From Haladaptatus sp. QDMS2 (lineage in GTDB: Archaea; Halobacteriota; Halobacteria; Halobacteriales; Halococcaceae), in the NCBI RefSeq assembly GCF_029338295.1, contig NZ_CP119791.1, forward strand, positions 1,178,001 through 1,242,000: a DNA stretch of 64,000 bases. The letters run 5' to 3'. A program made the translations under genes and the position numbers. The notes under the pieces are model-generated. The model had not been told where the DNA came from. It ran no database searches and saw only the letters and a program-made list of their open reading frames with translations. Positions 40,284 through 48,525 of the stretch are shown here, in pieces (the stretch's first letter is position 1; each line of letters begins with the position of its first letter).

Positions 40284-40976
40284 TTAGAGTGCGAGCCAAT
40301 CGGTCGAGAGGCGACCGTCCTGTAAGTGCCAGCGCTGGTATTCGACGTCGCCCTCACAGCGCGTTTCGATGACGGCGTCGAACAGCGGCTCGATGAGCTG
40401 GACGGCTTCAGCGTCGTAGCTGAGCGGGAGGTGGAAGTGGCCCATGCCACCGACACGGTGGAGTTCACCCGCGAGCGCGTGGAGGAAGGCGAACACGTCT
40501 TCCTCGTCGTGGTCAGCGAGGAGCGGGACGAGCGAATCGATGCAAACGCGCAGTTGTGCCGCGTCGAGACCGTCGCTGATCATGTCGAAGGTCTCCATGT
40601 CCGCTGAGATAGCGCGGCCGAGTCCGGCGAGGTCGTCCTCGTCTACCGTCGTCGTCGGGAACGAAATCGAACCAGGCTGGGCGGTCGTCGCGGCACTGCG
40701 TGTCAGAACCGTCGAGTCGATGACTCGGACGCTGTCTCCTCCCCAGTTTCCGGAGGGAAGGCGGCGATCTACGTCGATTGGGCTGTCTGTAAATACGAAC
40801 AGTCTGCGGCGGTCCTCTGCTGGGTCGTCGCCCAGCAGTCGCTTACAGGCGTGGTCGTGGGCTTCCTCACAGCCCGAACCGACGAGCAAAATGCTGCTCC
40901 CTCTTCGCTTTAGTGCGGCAAGTGCCTGCGTGATGGCCGTCGTTTCCGTCAGACCAGTTCCTCCCTCCGATGGCAT
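40284..40976 (-). CDS. Haloarchaeal RecA/KaiC-like protein without Walker A (DUF7504-like)
   Basis: The 230-residue protein reads like a RecA-fold scaffold: 'LAALKRRGSSILLVGSGCEEAHDHACKRLLG', 'RRRLFVFTDSP', 'LRVCIDSLVPLLADHDEEDVFAFLHALAG' and 'GMGHFHLPLSYDAEAVQ'. The P-loop is replaced by 'VGSGCEEAH', so it probably does not hydrolyse ATP. I recall this as the DUF7504 family of haloarchaea (unchecked). A TTTATTAG box about 30 bases upstream of the ATG supports a leaderless transcript. Confidence 0.65.
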   Translation of the reverse strand: MPSEGGTGLTETTAITQALAALKRRGSSILLVGSGCEEAHDHACKRLLGDDPAEDRRRLFVFTDSPIDVDRRLPSGNWGGDSVRVIDSTVLTRSAATTAQPGSISFPTTTVDEDDLAGLGRAISADMETFDMISDGLDAAQLRVCIDSLVPLLADHDEEDVFAFLHALAGELHRVGGMGHFHLPLSYDAEAVQLIEPLFDAVIETRCEGDVEYQRWHLQDGRLSTDWLAL

Positions 40977-41081
40977 CTTTCATATTAGGTGGAATTGGTC
41001 GCTAATAAAGATTGTGGAGGTCGTTCAGGGTAGCTTCGTCGAATTACCACCTTTTTCCATGCTGACACCGTATGCTATGCT

Positions 41082-41729
41082 ATGTCATCAGACGCTCGCG
41101 ACGACGTGCCTCGCCTCGTCGACGAACTGGAGGACACGCTCGCAGAACTCAGACAGGCGCTCGAACCGACGACCCGACGAGGGCTTCCGATGCCCCCCTC
41201 TCCACGCCGCCTCCTCTCGTTTACCGACGAGTACGCCATCCCGACGGCCATCGCCGTCCTCGAGGCGAACATCCGGGCACTCGAATCGCTCCAGGAGGTC
41301 ATCCATCTCACGAACCGCGGCCTCGACGCGACGGAGTCCACTCAGGCCGGGTCTCGCCGCGCCCGCGACGTGAGCCAAAAGGCCGTCACCCGACTGGAGC
41401 GCGCGCTCACCGACATTCAGGTTGCCCTCGAAGAGGGCGCGCTCCCAGAGAACCCCGAGGCGAGAAAACTGCTCACCGAAGCCCGAGACCTTCGGACCGA
41501 AATCGACGACCGACTGGCCGAATCGAGGGGAACGACGCGACCCGCCGAACGCCGGGCCAGCAGCCAGCCAATCGTCATCCCGGTCGAACCGGACGACGAA
41601 GACCGGGCCGCGGACGAACAGGCAGCACACGAGCTAGAAGACGCCCTCGCGGAGGAGGAAATCGAAGCCGAACTGGAGACGATTCGAGAAGAACTCGACA
41701 AGGTCGACGACGAGGACGACGAAACCTGA
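41082..41729 (+). CDS. Acidic coiled-coil haloarchaeal protein
   Basis: The 215-residue protein starts MSSDARDDVPRLVDELEDTL, contains a conserved 'TRRGLPMPPSPRRLLSFTDEYAIPTAIAVLEANIRAL' block in the first third, and is otherwise helical with long charged heptad-like stretches ('LEDALAEEEIEAELETIREEL'). I know it only as a conserved haloarchaeal protein of unknown function. Its promoter region is shared with the divergent gene at 40976. Confidence 0.6.
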   Translation: MSSDARDDVPRLVDELEDTLAELRQALEPTTRRGLPMPPSPRRLLSFTDEYAIPTAIAVLEANIRALESLQEVIHLTNRGLDATESTQAGSRRARDVSQKAVTRLERALTDIQVALEEGALPENPEARKLLTEARDLRTEIDDRLAESRGTTRPAERRASSQPIVIPVEPDDEDRAADEQAAHELEDALAEEEIEAELETIREELDKVDDEDDET

Positions 41730-41835
41730 TTCCGTGCCTGACTGACGCTTCTGCCAGCAAAAATCTTCATACCCATGGGTTGTGTTAACAGTGCTAATCT
41801 AGCGTGCGAGAATCGTCCGCACCGGGGGACCCAAG

Positions 41836-42297
41836 ATGAGAGATACGACCGTCAGCAGGGTGGAATTGTTCTACAGAGCGCACACGCCGGACGTGGCCCG
41901 CGTTTCACAGGACCTCGTTATCGACCGACTCGACGAACTCGACCACGCCGGCGCAGTGCGTATGGAGAAACACCTGTGGCCCAACCGAATCGTCCTCGAA
42001 GGCGACCACGACGAATCGACCACGCTGGCGCTCGATTCCTACGTCGCGTTCACGCAGTGGGCACGCGAACACCGCGTGGAGTTGGCTCCGTACTTCCACA
42101 TCCACGAGTGCCACTGGTTCACCGGCGAGGACTGCACCGAACTCGTCCTGCCGGTGATGTGCCTCGCGGCCTACGACGACCGCGACCACCTCGTGAACGT
42201 GCTCCCGCACACGGCCGACGGTCGCCACGTCTCGGTGGTCGAGTTCGTCGCCAGCCTCGAAGCGAACGCTGGTCGTACCACTCCACCCGCCGTCTAA
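41836..42297 (+). CDS. Haloarchaeal HTH-type conserved protein
   Basis: The 153-residue protein begins MRDTTVSRVELFYRAHTPDVARVSQDLVIDRL; the first 45 residues look like a divergent helix-turn-helix. The rest has 'FTQWAREHRVELAPYF' and 'ELVLPVMCLAAYDD', a pattern I recall from a haloarchaeal family with an N-terminal HTH and a C-terminal domain of unknown function. No ligand or target is evident. Confidence 0.55.
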   Translation: MRDTTVSRVELFYRAHTPDVARVSQDLVIDRLDELDHAGAVRMEKHLWPNRIVLEGDHDESTTLALDSYVAFTQWAREHRVELAPYFHIHECHWFTGEDCTELVLPVMCLAAYDDRDHLVNVLPHTADGRHVSVVEFVASLEANAGRTTPPAV

Positions 42298-42702
42298 TCA
42301 CTCGACGTCCCAGTAGGGATTCCATGCGACCTCCCAGAGGTGGCCGTCCGGGTCTGCGAAATACCCAGAATATCCACCCCAGAACACCTCCTGTCCGGGC
42401 TTGACCAGCGTCGCACCTGCGGCGACGGCCTCGTCTAACTGCGCATTGACGGCGTCGGCGGACCGAACGTTGTGCGCGAGGGTGATTCCCGCGAATCCCT
42501 CACCGTCCGGCGAGACAGTCGCATCCTCGGCCAGTTTCTCGCGCGGGTACAGTCCCAATCGCGTGTCGCCGAGCGAGAAGAATGCTACGTCGCTGTCCGC
42601 CTCCCGGTCGTCCATCGGCAGTCCGAGGCCGTCGCGATAGAATTCGATTGCTCGGTGCAAGTCTGCGACGCCAAGCGTCACGAGGGTAAGCCGTGGCTCC
42701 AT
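42298..42702 (-). CDS. VOC family (glyoxalase-like) protein
   Basis: The 134-residue protein starts MEPRLTLVTLGVADLHRAIEFY and ends 'GYFADPDGHLWEVAWNP', the two characteristic strands of a single VOC domain, with 'NPYWDVE' at the end. Proteins with this C-terminus are usually annotated as glyoxalase/bleomycin-resistance-like, with unknown substrate. It converges with the gene at 41836-42297 with no gap. Confidence 0.85.
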   Translation of the reverse strand: MEPRLTLVTLGVADLHRAIEFYRDGLGLPMDDREADSDVAFFSLGDTRLGLYPREKLAEDATVSPDGEGFAGITLAHNVRSADAVNAQLDEAVAAGATLVKPGQEVFWGGYSGYFADPDGHLWEVAWNPYWDVE

Positions 42703-42806
42703 GCGAAGAAGACGACAACAGACTGCAAAGAAGTAGTGGTCAGTGAGCGTTACTGGAACCGCTCGAATCTCCGACTCGAACGTGTCTTACGCGACCTAAA
42801 CATCGC

Positions 42807-43172
42807 TTATTGGACACGTTCGAATCGGTACCCATCCCACTCCTGACTCTCCGGCTCCCGGATTCCCGCGCCGGGTTCGCGGAGTTGCTCGACGTACACC
42901 GGGCGAACCTCGTCGCCGATGTCGATTTCGTCGGTCGTGGCCTGTCCGATGGCGCGGACAGGCTGGCCGTCTACGTCGAATTCGACGATTGCGAGCGTGT
43001 TCGGCGCGGTGACGCCCGGCGGCGTCGCGGTGCTCGTTGTCCACGTGACGACGGTGGCCGTCTTCTCAGCGAGGTCGATGGTCTCCTCCTGTTTCTCGCC
43101 GCACTCCGGACAGCGCGGGTGCTGGGGGTACGTCACGTGACCGTTGACACAGCGGAACGCATCCATGCTCAT
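42807..43172 (-). CDS. DUF35 OB-fold zinc-ribbon protein, thiolase beta subunit
   Basis: The 121-residue protein starts MSMDAFRCVNGHVTYPQHPRCPECG, with a zinc ribbon (Cys8, Cys21, Cys24 and nearby His) and an OB-fold ('AVVTWTTSTATPPGV'-type beta-rich segment with 'VRAIGQATTDEIDIGDEVRPVYVEQL'). DUF35 proteins partner thiolases. In Haloferax mediterranei each beta-ketothiolase needs such a beta subunit. Its ATG overlaps the thiolase stop (ATGA), supporting a complex. Confidence 0.85.
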   Translation of the reverse strand: MSMDAFRCVNGHVTYPQHPRCPECGEKQEETIDLAEKTATVVTWTTSTATPPGVTAPNTLAIVEFDVDGQPVRAIGQATTDEIDIGDEVRPVYVEQLREPGAGIREPESQEWDGYRFERVQ

Positions 43173-44320
43173 TGTCGGGCCTCCATGATGGTGGTGATGA
43201 CACAATTCCCAAAGCCGCCGACGTTACAGCAGAGGCCGACGTCCGCCTCGACCTGTCGCTTCCCGGCGTCGCCCATGAGTTGCTGGTAGATTTCGTAGCC
43301 CTGGGCCACGCCCGATGCGCCGAGCGGGTGACCCTTCGACTTCAGCCCGCCGGAGGTGTTGACGGGGAGTTCGCCGTCGCGCTCGGTGACGCCCTCCTCG
43401 ATGGCCTTCCAGCCCTCGCCCTGCTCGAAGAAGCCGAGGCCCTCGCTCTGGAGGAATTCGAGGATGGTGAACATGTCGTGAAGTTCGGCCACGTCGATGT
43501 CCTCCGGGCCGTAGCCGGACATCTCGTAGGCCTTCTTCCCGCTTTCGACGACGCCGCCCATGACCGTCGGGTCGTCGCGCTCGTGGACGACGTGGGTGTC
43601 AGTCGCGCCCCCGACGCCGGAGACGACGACGTACTCGTCTGTGTACTGCTTCGCGACTTCCTCGGGGCAGAACATCAGTGCCGCACTGCCGTCCGTAATC
43701 GGACAGAAGTCGTAGAGTCGAAGCGGGTCGGCCACGATGGGCGACTCCATGACCGTCTCAAGGTCCACTTCCTTGCGGAACTGGGCGTGGGGGTTATCCA
43801 CGCCGTTTTTGTGGTTCTTGACTGCGACCTTTGCGAGACTCTCGCGGGGTGCGTCGTACTTATCGAGGTAGAGTCGGGCGGTGAGGCCGGCGAAACTCGG
43901 GAGCGTCACGCCGTGTTTGTACTCGACTGGGTGGGTAATCGAGGCGATGACGTCCGTCGCTTCCGCGGTGGAGCGATGGGTCATCTTCTCGCCGCCGACG
44001 AGCAACGTCATGTCGCTCGCGCCTGAGGCCACCGACTGCCACGCGTGGAACATCCCCGCGCCGCCGGAGGAACTCGTCTGGTCGATGCGGGCGCTGTACG
44101 CCGGCATCACGCCGAGGTCGTGGGCGAGCATATTGGGCACGCCGGTCATGCCTTCGAACTCGCCGCTGGCCATATTCGATACGTAAAGATGGTCTACGTC
44201 TGTAGGGGCGACGCCCGAGTCGTCGAGACACGCTTCGCCGGCCTCCGCGAGCAAGTCGCGAATCCAGCCATCGCGTTTCCCGAACTGGGTCATCGACGCC
44301 CCGATGATTGCGACGTCCAT
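43169..44320 (-). CDS. Haloarchaeal-type thiolase (beta-ketothiolase alpha subunit)
   Basis: The 383-residue SCP-x/thiolase-fold protein starts MDVAIIGASMTQFGKRDG and has 'CPITDGSAALM', 'AELHDMFTILE' and 'SGGLKSKGHPLGASGVAQ' with the catalytic histidines. At the usual nucleophile position it carries Ser83 ('IDQTSSSGGAG') in place of Cys. A Ser-His-His triad is reported for haloarchaeal PHA beta-ketothiolases, so this is probably functional. With the DUF35 subunit it would condense acyl-CoAs for PHA or acyl-CoA metabolism. Confidence 0.85.
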   Translation of the reverse strand: MDVAIIGASMTQFGKRDGWIRDLLAEAGEACLDDSGVAPTDVDHLYVSNMASGEFEGMTGVPNMLAHDLGVMPAYSARIDQTSSSGGAGMFHAWQSVASGASDMTLLVGGEKMTHRSTAEATDVIASITHPVEYKHGVTLPSFAGLTARLYLDKYDAPRESLAKVAVKNHKNGVDNPHAQFRKEVDLETVMESPIVADPLRLYDFCPITDGSAALMFCPEEVAKQYTDEYVVVSGVGGATDTHVVHERDDPTVMGGVVESGKKAYEMSGYGPEDIDVAELHDMFTILEFLQSEGLGFFEQGEGWKAIEEGVTERDGELPVNTSGGLKSKGHPLGASGVAQGYEIYQQLMGDAGKRQVEADVGLCCNVGGFGNCVITTIMEARQ

Positions 44321-44363
44321 ATGTTGGGTGATTCAGTGAAAGAGTGTGTTTGTTTCGGTGGGG

Positions 44364-44717
44364 CTAGCAGTGAAGGCGACCCGCGAGTTTCCAGGCGTCG
44401 CCCTGCGATGCGCGCGGCAGGTTGCGAGCGGCGCGGCCCGCCCCGGTGTGGCGGGCGACCGCCCAGTTGCTCACGTACTCGGACGATTGGGTTTGCTGGT
44501 CAGCCGTCGCCGCATCCGCGGAGAGATGGGCGCTCACGGCGGCAGCGATGGCTGCTGCTTCGGGAGCCGTTGCGTCAGCGGGGAGCGTCAGTTCGACGCC
44601 CGTTTCGAGTTCCACGGTCGGGCTGTCGGCCGCTTTCTGATCGGGCGATTCGGTCGGCTGCTGGTTGTCTGTTTGCTGTTCTTGTTCCGGTGGGCGCTGA
44701 AGGAGTTGTGGTGTCAT
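44364..44717 (-). CDS. pccX: Small acyl-CoA carboxylase subunit, PccX-like
   Basis: The 117-residue protein is acidic and Gln/Ala-rich, with 'LPADATAPEAAAIAAAVSAHLSADAA' in the middle and a basic tail ('NWAVARHTGAGRAARNLPRAS ... AWKLAGRLHC'). It overlaps the carboxyltransferase gene by four bases. Haloferax mediterranei propionyl-CoA carboxylase has an essential small third subunit (PccX) of this size, composition and position. The biotin carboxylase subunit is not in this window. Confidence 0.75.
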   Translation of the reverse strand: MTPQLLQRPPEQEQQTDNQQPTESPDQKAADSPTVELETGVELTLPADATAPEAAAIAAAVSAHLSADAATADQQTQSSEYVSNWAVARHTGAGRAARNLPRASQGDAWKLAGRLHC

Positions 44718-46273
44718 AGTGGTATGTTTCCGTGTGCTTTGTCTGGTCTGTCGACGCGTTTTCGTTCGAGTAGTTCGAGGTCGTCGATGAGCCGCGCTCG
44801 CGTCTCGTGCGGGTCCAACACGTCGTCAACGTAGCCGCGCTTCGCCGCGGCGTACGGATTCGCAAACTCCTCCCGGAAATCTTCCATGAGCCGTTCTCGC
44901 TCTGCGTCTGGGTCGTCTGCGGCGGCGATTTGTTTTCTGAACAGGATGTTCACCGCACCCTGTGGTCCCATCACGGCCATCTCGGCCTCGGGCCAGGCGT
45001 AGTTCACGTCCGCCCCGAGGAATTTCGAGGCCATGACGATGTACGCCCCGCCGTAGGCCTTGCGCGTGATGACGGTGAGCAGTGGCACCGTGGCCTCCGC
45101 GTAGGCGTAGATGAGTTTCGCGCCGTGGCGGATGATGCCGTTGTGCTCCTGGTCGGTGCCGGGCATGAACCCGGGCACGTCCACCAGCGAGATGATGGGG
45201 AAGTTGAAGGCGTCACAGAAGCGGACGAACCGCGCTGCCTTCTCGCTCGATTTGATGTCGAGGGTGCCCGCGTTGACTTTCGGCTGGTTGGCGACGATGC
45301 CGACTGGCCGGCCGTCCATGCGGGCGAACCCGGTCACGACGGTGCGCGCGAAGTTCGGCTGGACTTCGAGGAACGACTCCTCGTCTGCGACGCGGTCGAT
45401 GACGTCCCGGACGTCGTACGGCTTTTTCGGCGCGGCCGGCACGATGTCGAGGATGTCGTCCAATTGTCGGTCGGGGTCGTCCCACGACTCCACGCGCGGT
45501 GGGTCTTCCATGTGGTTCGACGGCAGGTACGAGAGCAACGCCCGAATGTGGTCTAACGCTTCCTTGTCGTCCTTGCAGACGAAGTGTGCGACGCCGCTCT
45601 TCTGTGAGTGGGCCCCCGCTCCCCCGAGTTCCTCCATCGTGATTTCCTCGCCCGTGACGGTCTTGATGACCTCCGGGCCGGTAATCATCATGTGGCTCGT
45701 ATCCTCGACCATGATGGTGAAGTCAGTCAGCGCGGGCGAGTAGGTCGCCCCGCCGGCGCACGGCCCCATGATAGTCGAAATCTGTGGGATGACACCCGAG
45801 GCCTTCGTGTTCAGTTTGAACAGTTTGGCGAACCCGACGAGGGCGTCGAGTCCCTCCTGAATGCGGGCCCCGCCGGAGTCGTTGAGTCCGATGACGGGCA
45901 CGCCGTTGTTGATGGCGTGTTCCATCACCTTCTCCATTTTCTGTCCGACGACTTCGCTTACGGACCCACCAAAGACGGTGAAGTCGTGAGCGAACACGAG
46001 CACCTTCCGGCCGTCGACCTCGCCGTAGCCCGTCACGACGGCGTCGCCAGCCTGTTTCTTCTCGTCCATGTCGAAGCTGGTACACCGGTGTTCGACGAAC
46101 TGGTCGAACTCGCGGAAGGTCTCCTCGTCGAGGAAGTAGTCGATGCGCTCGCGCGCGGTCAACTTCCCTTTCTCGTGCTGTGCCTCGATTCGTGCTTTAC
46201 CGCCACCGTTTGCGGCCTCTTCTCGTCGTTTCTCGAGCTCGCTAACCCTGGCAGTTCCCTCGTTCCCACTCAT
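44714..46273 (-). CDS. pccB: Propionyl/acetyl-CoA carboxylase carboxyltransferase subunit
   Basis: The 519-residue protein is a complete carboxyltransferase: 'HEKGKLTARERIDYFLDEETFREF', the oxyanion-hole segments 'GPCAGGATYSPALTDF' and 'VPGFMPGTDQEHNGIIRHGAKLIYAYAEATVPLLTVI', and 'AYGGAYIVMASK'. It carboxylates propionyl- (or acetyl-) CoA with a biotin subunit encoded elsewhere. It lies three bases from the FabG-like gene and overlaps pccX by four bases. Confidence 0.92.
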   Translation of the reverse strand: MSGNEGTARVSELEKRREEAANGGGKARIEAQHEKGKLTARERIDYFLDEETFREFDQFVEHRCTSFDMDEKKQAGDAVVTGYGEVDGRKVLVFAHDFTVFGGSVSEVVGQKMEKVMEHAINNGVPVIGLNDSGGARIQEGLDALVGFAKLFKLNTKASGVIPQISTIMGPCAGGATYSPALTDFTIMVEDTSHMMITGPEVIKTVTGEEITMEELGGAGAHSQKSGVAHFVCKDDKEALDHIRALLSYLPSNHMEDPPRVESWDDPDRQLDDILDIVPAAPKKPYDVRDVIDRVADEESFLEVQPNFARTVVTGFARMDGRPVGIVANQPKVNAGTLDIKSSEKAARFVRFCDAFNFPIISLVDVPGFMPGTDQEHNGIIRHGAKLIYAYAEATVPLLTVITRKAYGGAYIVMASKFLGADVNYAWPEAEMAVMGPQGAVNILFRKQIAAADDPDAERERLMEDFREEFANPYAAAKRGYVDDVLDPHETRARLIDDLELLERKRVDRPDKAHGNIPL

Positions 46274-46276
46274 GGC

Positions 46277-47020
46277 CTACCACTCCATGCCGCCGTTAAC
46301 GCCGAGAATCTGTCCGGTCATGTAGCCCGATTTCGGGCTCGCGAGGAACGACACCATTCCAGCGATGTCGTCTACCTCGGCGAATCGGCCGAGCGGAATC
46401 CGCGAGATGATTTTCTCCTGGACGCGGTCTGGAACCGTTTCGAGCATATCGGTCTTGACGAAGCCGGGAGCGACACAGTTTGCCGTGGCACGCGAGCGAG
46501 CCATTTCGAGAGCGATGGTCCGGGTGAACCCGAACAGGCCACTCTTGGTCGTCGCGTAGTTGGCCTGCCCGTAGTTGCCTTGCTGGCCCACGACGCTCGA
46601 AATGTTGATGAGGCGACCGTCTTTGGCGGTGGTGATGTCGTCGAAGAAAACCTTCGTACAGTTGTACACCCCGCCGAGGTTGATTTCCATGACCCGGTCC
46701 CAGTCCTCGCGGGACATGTTAGAGAACTTCTTGTCGACGGTGATGCCCGCGTTGTTCACGAGCACCGTCGCTGGACCGAACGCCTTGCTAACGCGCTCAC
46801 GCATCGCCTCGACTTCCTCGAAGTTTGCGACGTCGGCCTGCACCGCGATGGCCGACCCGCCGGCCTCCTCGATTTCGTCGACGACGTCGTACGCCTCGCC
46901 CTCAGAGGAGCGGTAATTGACGACGACGTTTGCGCCTTGCTTGCCTAATTCAACTGCAATCCCTCGCCCGATGCCTCGCGAGCCACCGGTTACAACGCAC
47001 GTTTGGTGTTCCAGATCCAT
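46277..47020 (-). CDS. SDR-family beta-ketoacyl reductase (FabG/PhaB-type)
   Basis: The 247-residue short-chain dehydrogenase has 'VVTGGSRGIGRGIAVELGKQG' (cofactor loop), 'NNAGIT', the Ser-Tyr-Lys triad in 'ISSVVGQQGNYGQANYATTKSG' and 'VAPGFVKTDM'. The sequence and its place before the pccB-thiolase genes fit an acetoacetyl-CoA reductase for PHA synthesis, as FabG1 in Haloferax, but fatty-acid-type roles remain possible. A GGAG site before the ATG and a TATA element about 55 bases upstream (AATTATAATT) indicate a short 5' leader. Confidence 0.88.
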   Translation of the reverse strand: MDLEHQTCVVTGGSRGIGRGIAVELGKQGANVVVNYRSSEGEAYDVVDEIEEAGGSAIAVQADVANFEEVEAMRERVSKAFGPATVLVNNAGITVDKKFSNMSREDWDRVMEINLGGVYNCTKVFFDDITTAKDGRLINISSVVGQQGNYGQANYATTKSGLFGFTRTIALEMARSRATANCVAPGFVKTDMLETVPDRVQEKIISRIPLGRFAEVDDIAGMVSFLASPKSGYMTGQILGVNGGMEW

Positions 47021-47273
47021 TTTTTTATCTCCAGGTGGGATTCTGGGGGGTCAATCCTATCGAGGAATCTCGAAATTATAATTGTTCCTCACCCCCGTCT
47101 CCCTTATTCAAAGCGTCCCATGATAGAGGCATAAATATTGTCCTTATATGGGATAATATTCAAAATGTGAAACGGAATAGTATGGGTCTGTGCATCAAGA
47201 TTCACATTCTCACACCAATAAATTATCGATTGTTACAATCTGGTTTTTCTGACTGTCTGCAAACGACAGGTAC

Positions 47274-47289
47274 TTTAGGCCGACCTAAA
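47274..47289 (+). promoter_or_regulatory. Iron-box-like palindrome before the RGP-like gene
   Basis: TTTAGGCCGACCTAAA is an inverted repeat of TTTAGG/CCTAAA with a four-base spacer, like half-sites of DtxR/IdeR-family metal-dependent repressors. It is followed by a further TAGGT half-site (47290-47294), giving overlapping repeats. It lies 20 bases before the ATG at 47310. Confidence 0.6.
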
Positions 47290-47309
47290 TAGGTAGCCCC
47301 AACTGACCA

Positions 47310-48476
47310 ATGACGACCGACATCTGCGTCATCATCCCGACTATCCGCGAGTACGAATGCGTCCGGGCATACATCCAGAACGCCCGCGACCACGACTTCG
47401 ACCTGTCGCGTCTACACTTCGTCCTCGTCACGGAGGACTTCTGTGACACCGATGCGATGGAAGCCATGCTCGAAGACGAGGGTGTCTCCGGCGAGGTGTT
47501 CGACGGCTCCAGTCGCGACGTGTGGTACGACGAACACGACGTCAGCGAGTACTCCCATATCGTCCCCGCCGCGAGCCACGCCGAGACGAGCTTCGGTCTG
47601 CTCTACATGTGGGCGAACCCGCAGTTCGACATCGGCTTCTTCATCGACGACGACACCCTGCCCCACGACGGTGACTTCTTCGGACAGCACCTCACCAACC
47701 TCAACTACGAGGGCGAAATCGAGGAAGTCAGCTCCGACACCCAGTGGGTGAACGTCCTCTACCAGAACGCCGACGACCATGGCCTCTACCCGCGAGGCTA
47801 CCCCTACGCCGCGATGAACGAAACGGTGGAAACGGGCACGACCGAAATTTCGGACGTCGTCGCCTCCCAGGGCCTCTGGACCAACGTCCCCGACTTAGAC
47901 GCCGTGCGCATCCTCATGGACGGCGACCTCGAGGGCCAGGCCCAGACGCGCACCGACCGCACCGACTTCACGAAGGACTTCGTGGCCGCCCGCGACAACT
48001 ACCTCACCGTCTGCTCGATGAACCTCGCCTTCCGCCGCGAGGTCATCCCGGCGTTCTACCAGTTACCGATGGACGACAACGAGTGGAACGTCGGCCGGTT
48101 CGACGACATCTGGAGCGGCGTCTTCCTCAAACGCGCCTGCGACATCCTCGACAAAGAGGTCTACAACGGCTTCCCGCTCTGTGAGCACAACAAGGCGCCA
48201 CGCTCTACCTTCGACGACCTGAACAACGAGGTTCCCGCCCTCGAACTCAACGAACACGTCTGGGAACTCGTCGACGAGGTTGGCGAGGATGCAGACACCT
48301 ACGCAGAAGCCTTCGAGGCGATGGCCACGGCGCTCGCAGACGGCGACTTCGACCAGTGGAACAACGGCGAGTTCCTCAACTTCGTCGGCGACCACATGCA
48401 CGACTGGCTCGCCTGCCTCGACGAACTCGGTGGCTTGCAGTCGACGCAAGTGGCAGAAGCCGTCGCCGACGACTGA
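47310..48476 (+). CDS. RGP-family glycosyltransferase-like protein (alpha-1,4-glucan-protein synthase type)
   Basis: The 388-residue protein starts MTTDICVIIPTIREYECV and has a GT-A-like core with 'FFIDDDTLPHDGDFFG' (DDD at about residue 114), 'CSMNLAFRREVIPAFYQLPM' and 'GRFDDIWSGVFLKRACD'. This is the layout of reversibly glycosylated polypeptides, which in plants include UDP-arabinopyranose mutases. Its role in haloarchaea is unknown. It shares a TTTAGG-N4-CCTAAA palindrome with the iron-type ABC operon 50 bases downstream, so it may be metal-regulated. Confidence 0.75.
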   Translation: MTTDICVIIPTIREYECVRAYIQNARDHDFDLSRLHFVLVTEDFCDTDAMEAMLEDEGVSGEVFDGSSRDVWYDEHDVSEYSHIVPAASHAETSFGLLYMWANPQFDIGFFIDDDTLPHDGDFFGQHLTNLNYEGEIEEVSSDTQWVNVLYQNADDHGLYPRGYPYAAMNETVETGTTEISDVVASQGLWTNVPDLDAVRILMDGDLEGQAQTRTDRTDFTKDFVAARDNYLTVCSMNLAFRREVIPAFYQLPMDDNEWNVGRFDDIWSGVFLKRACDILDKEVYNGFPLCEHNKAPRSTFDDLNNEVPALELNEHVWELVDEVGEDADTYAEAFEAMATALADGDFDQWNNGEFLNFVGDHMHDWLACLDELGGLQSTQVAEAVADD

Positions 48477-48500
48477 CCGCGAACCGGCACGGTTAAGTGA

Positions 48501-48516
48501 TTTAGGCGGCCCTAAA
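48501..48516 (+). promoter_or_regulatory. Iron-box-like palindrome before the ABC transporter operon
   Basis: TTTAGGCGGCCCTAAA has the same TTTAGG/CCTAAA arms and four-base spacer as the site at 47274. It lies between a TTAAG TATA-like element (48493-48497) and the ATG at 48526, where a bound repressor would block transcription. Confidence 0.65.
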
Positions 48517-48525
48517 TTACTAACA

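Noticed and set aside
47181-47291. Short plus-strand ORF in the AT-rich gap before the RGP gene
   Set aside because: 36 codons, no promoter spacing, and it runs into the palindromic operator; it looks like chance.
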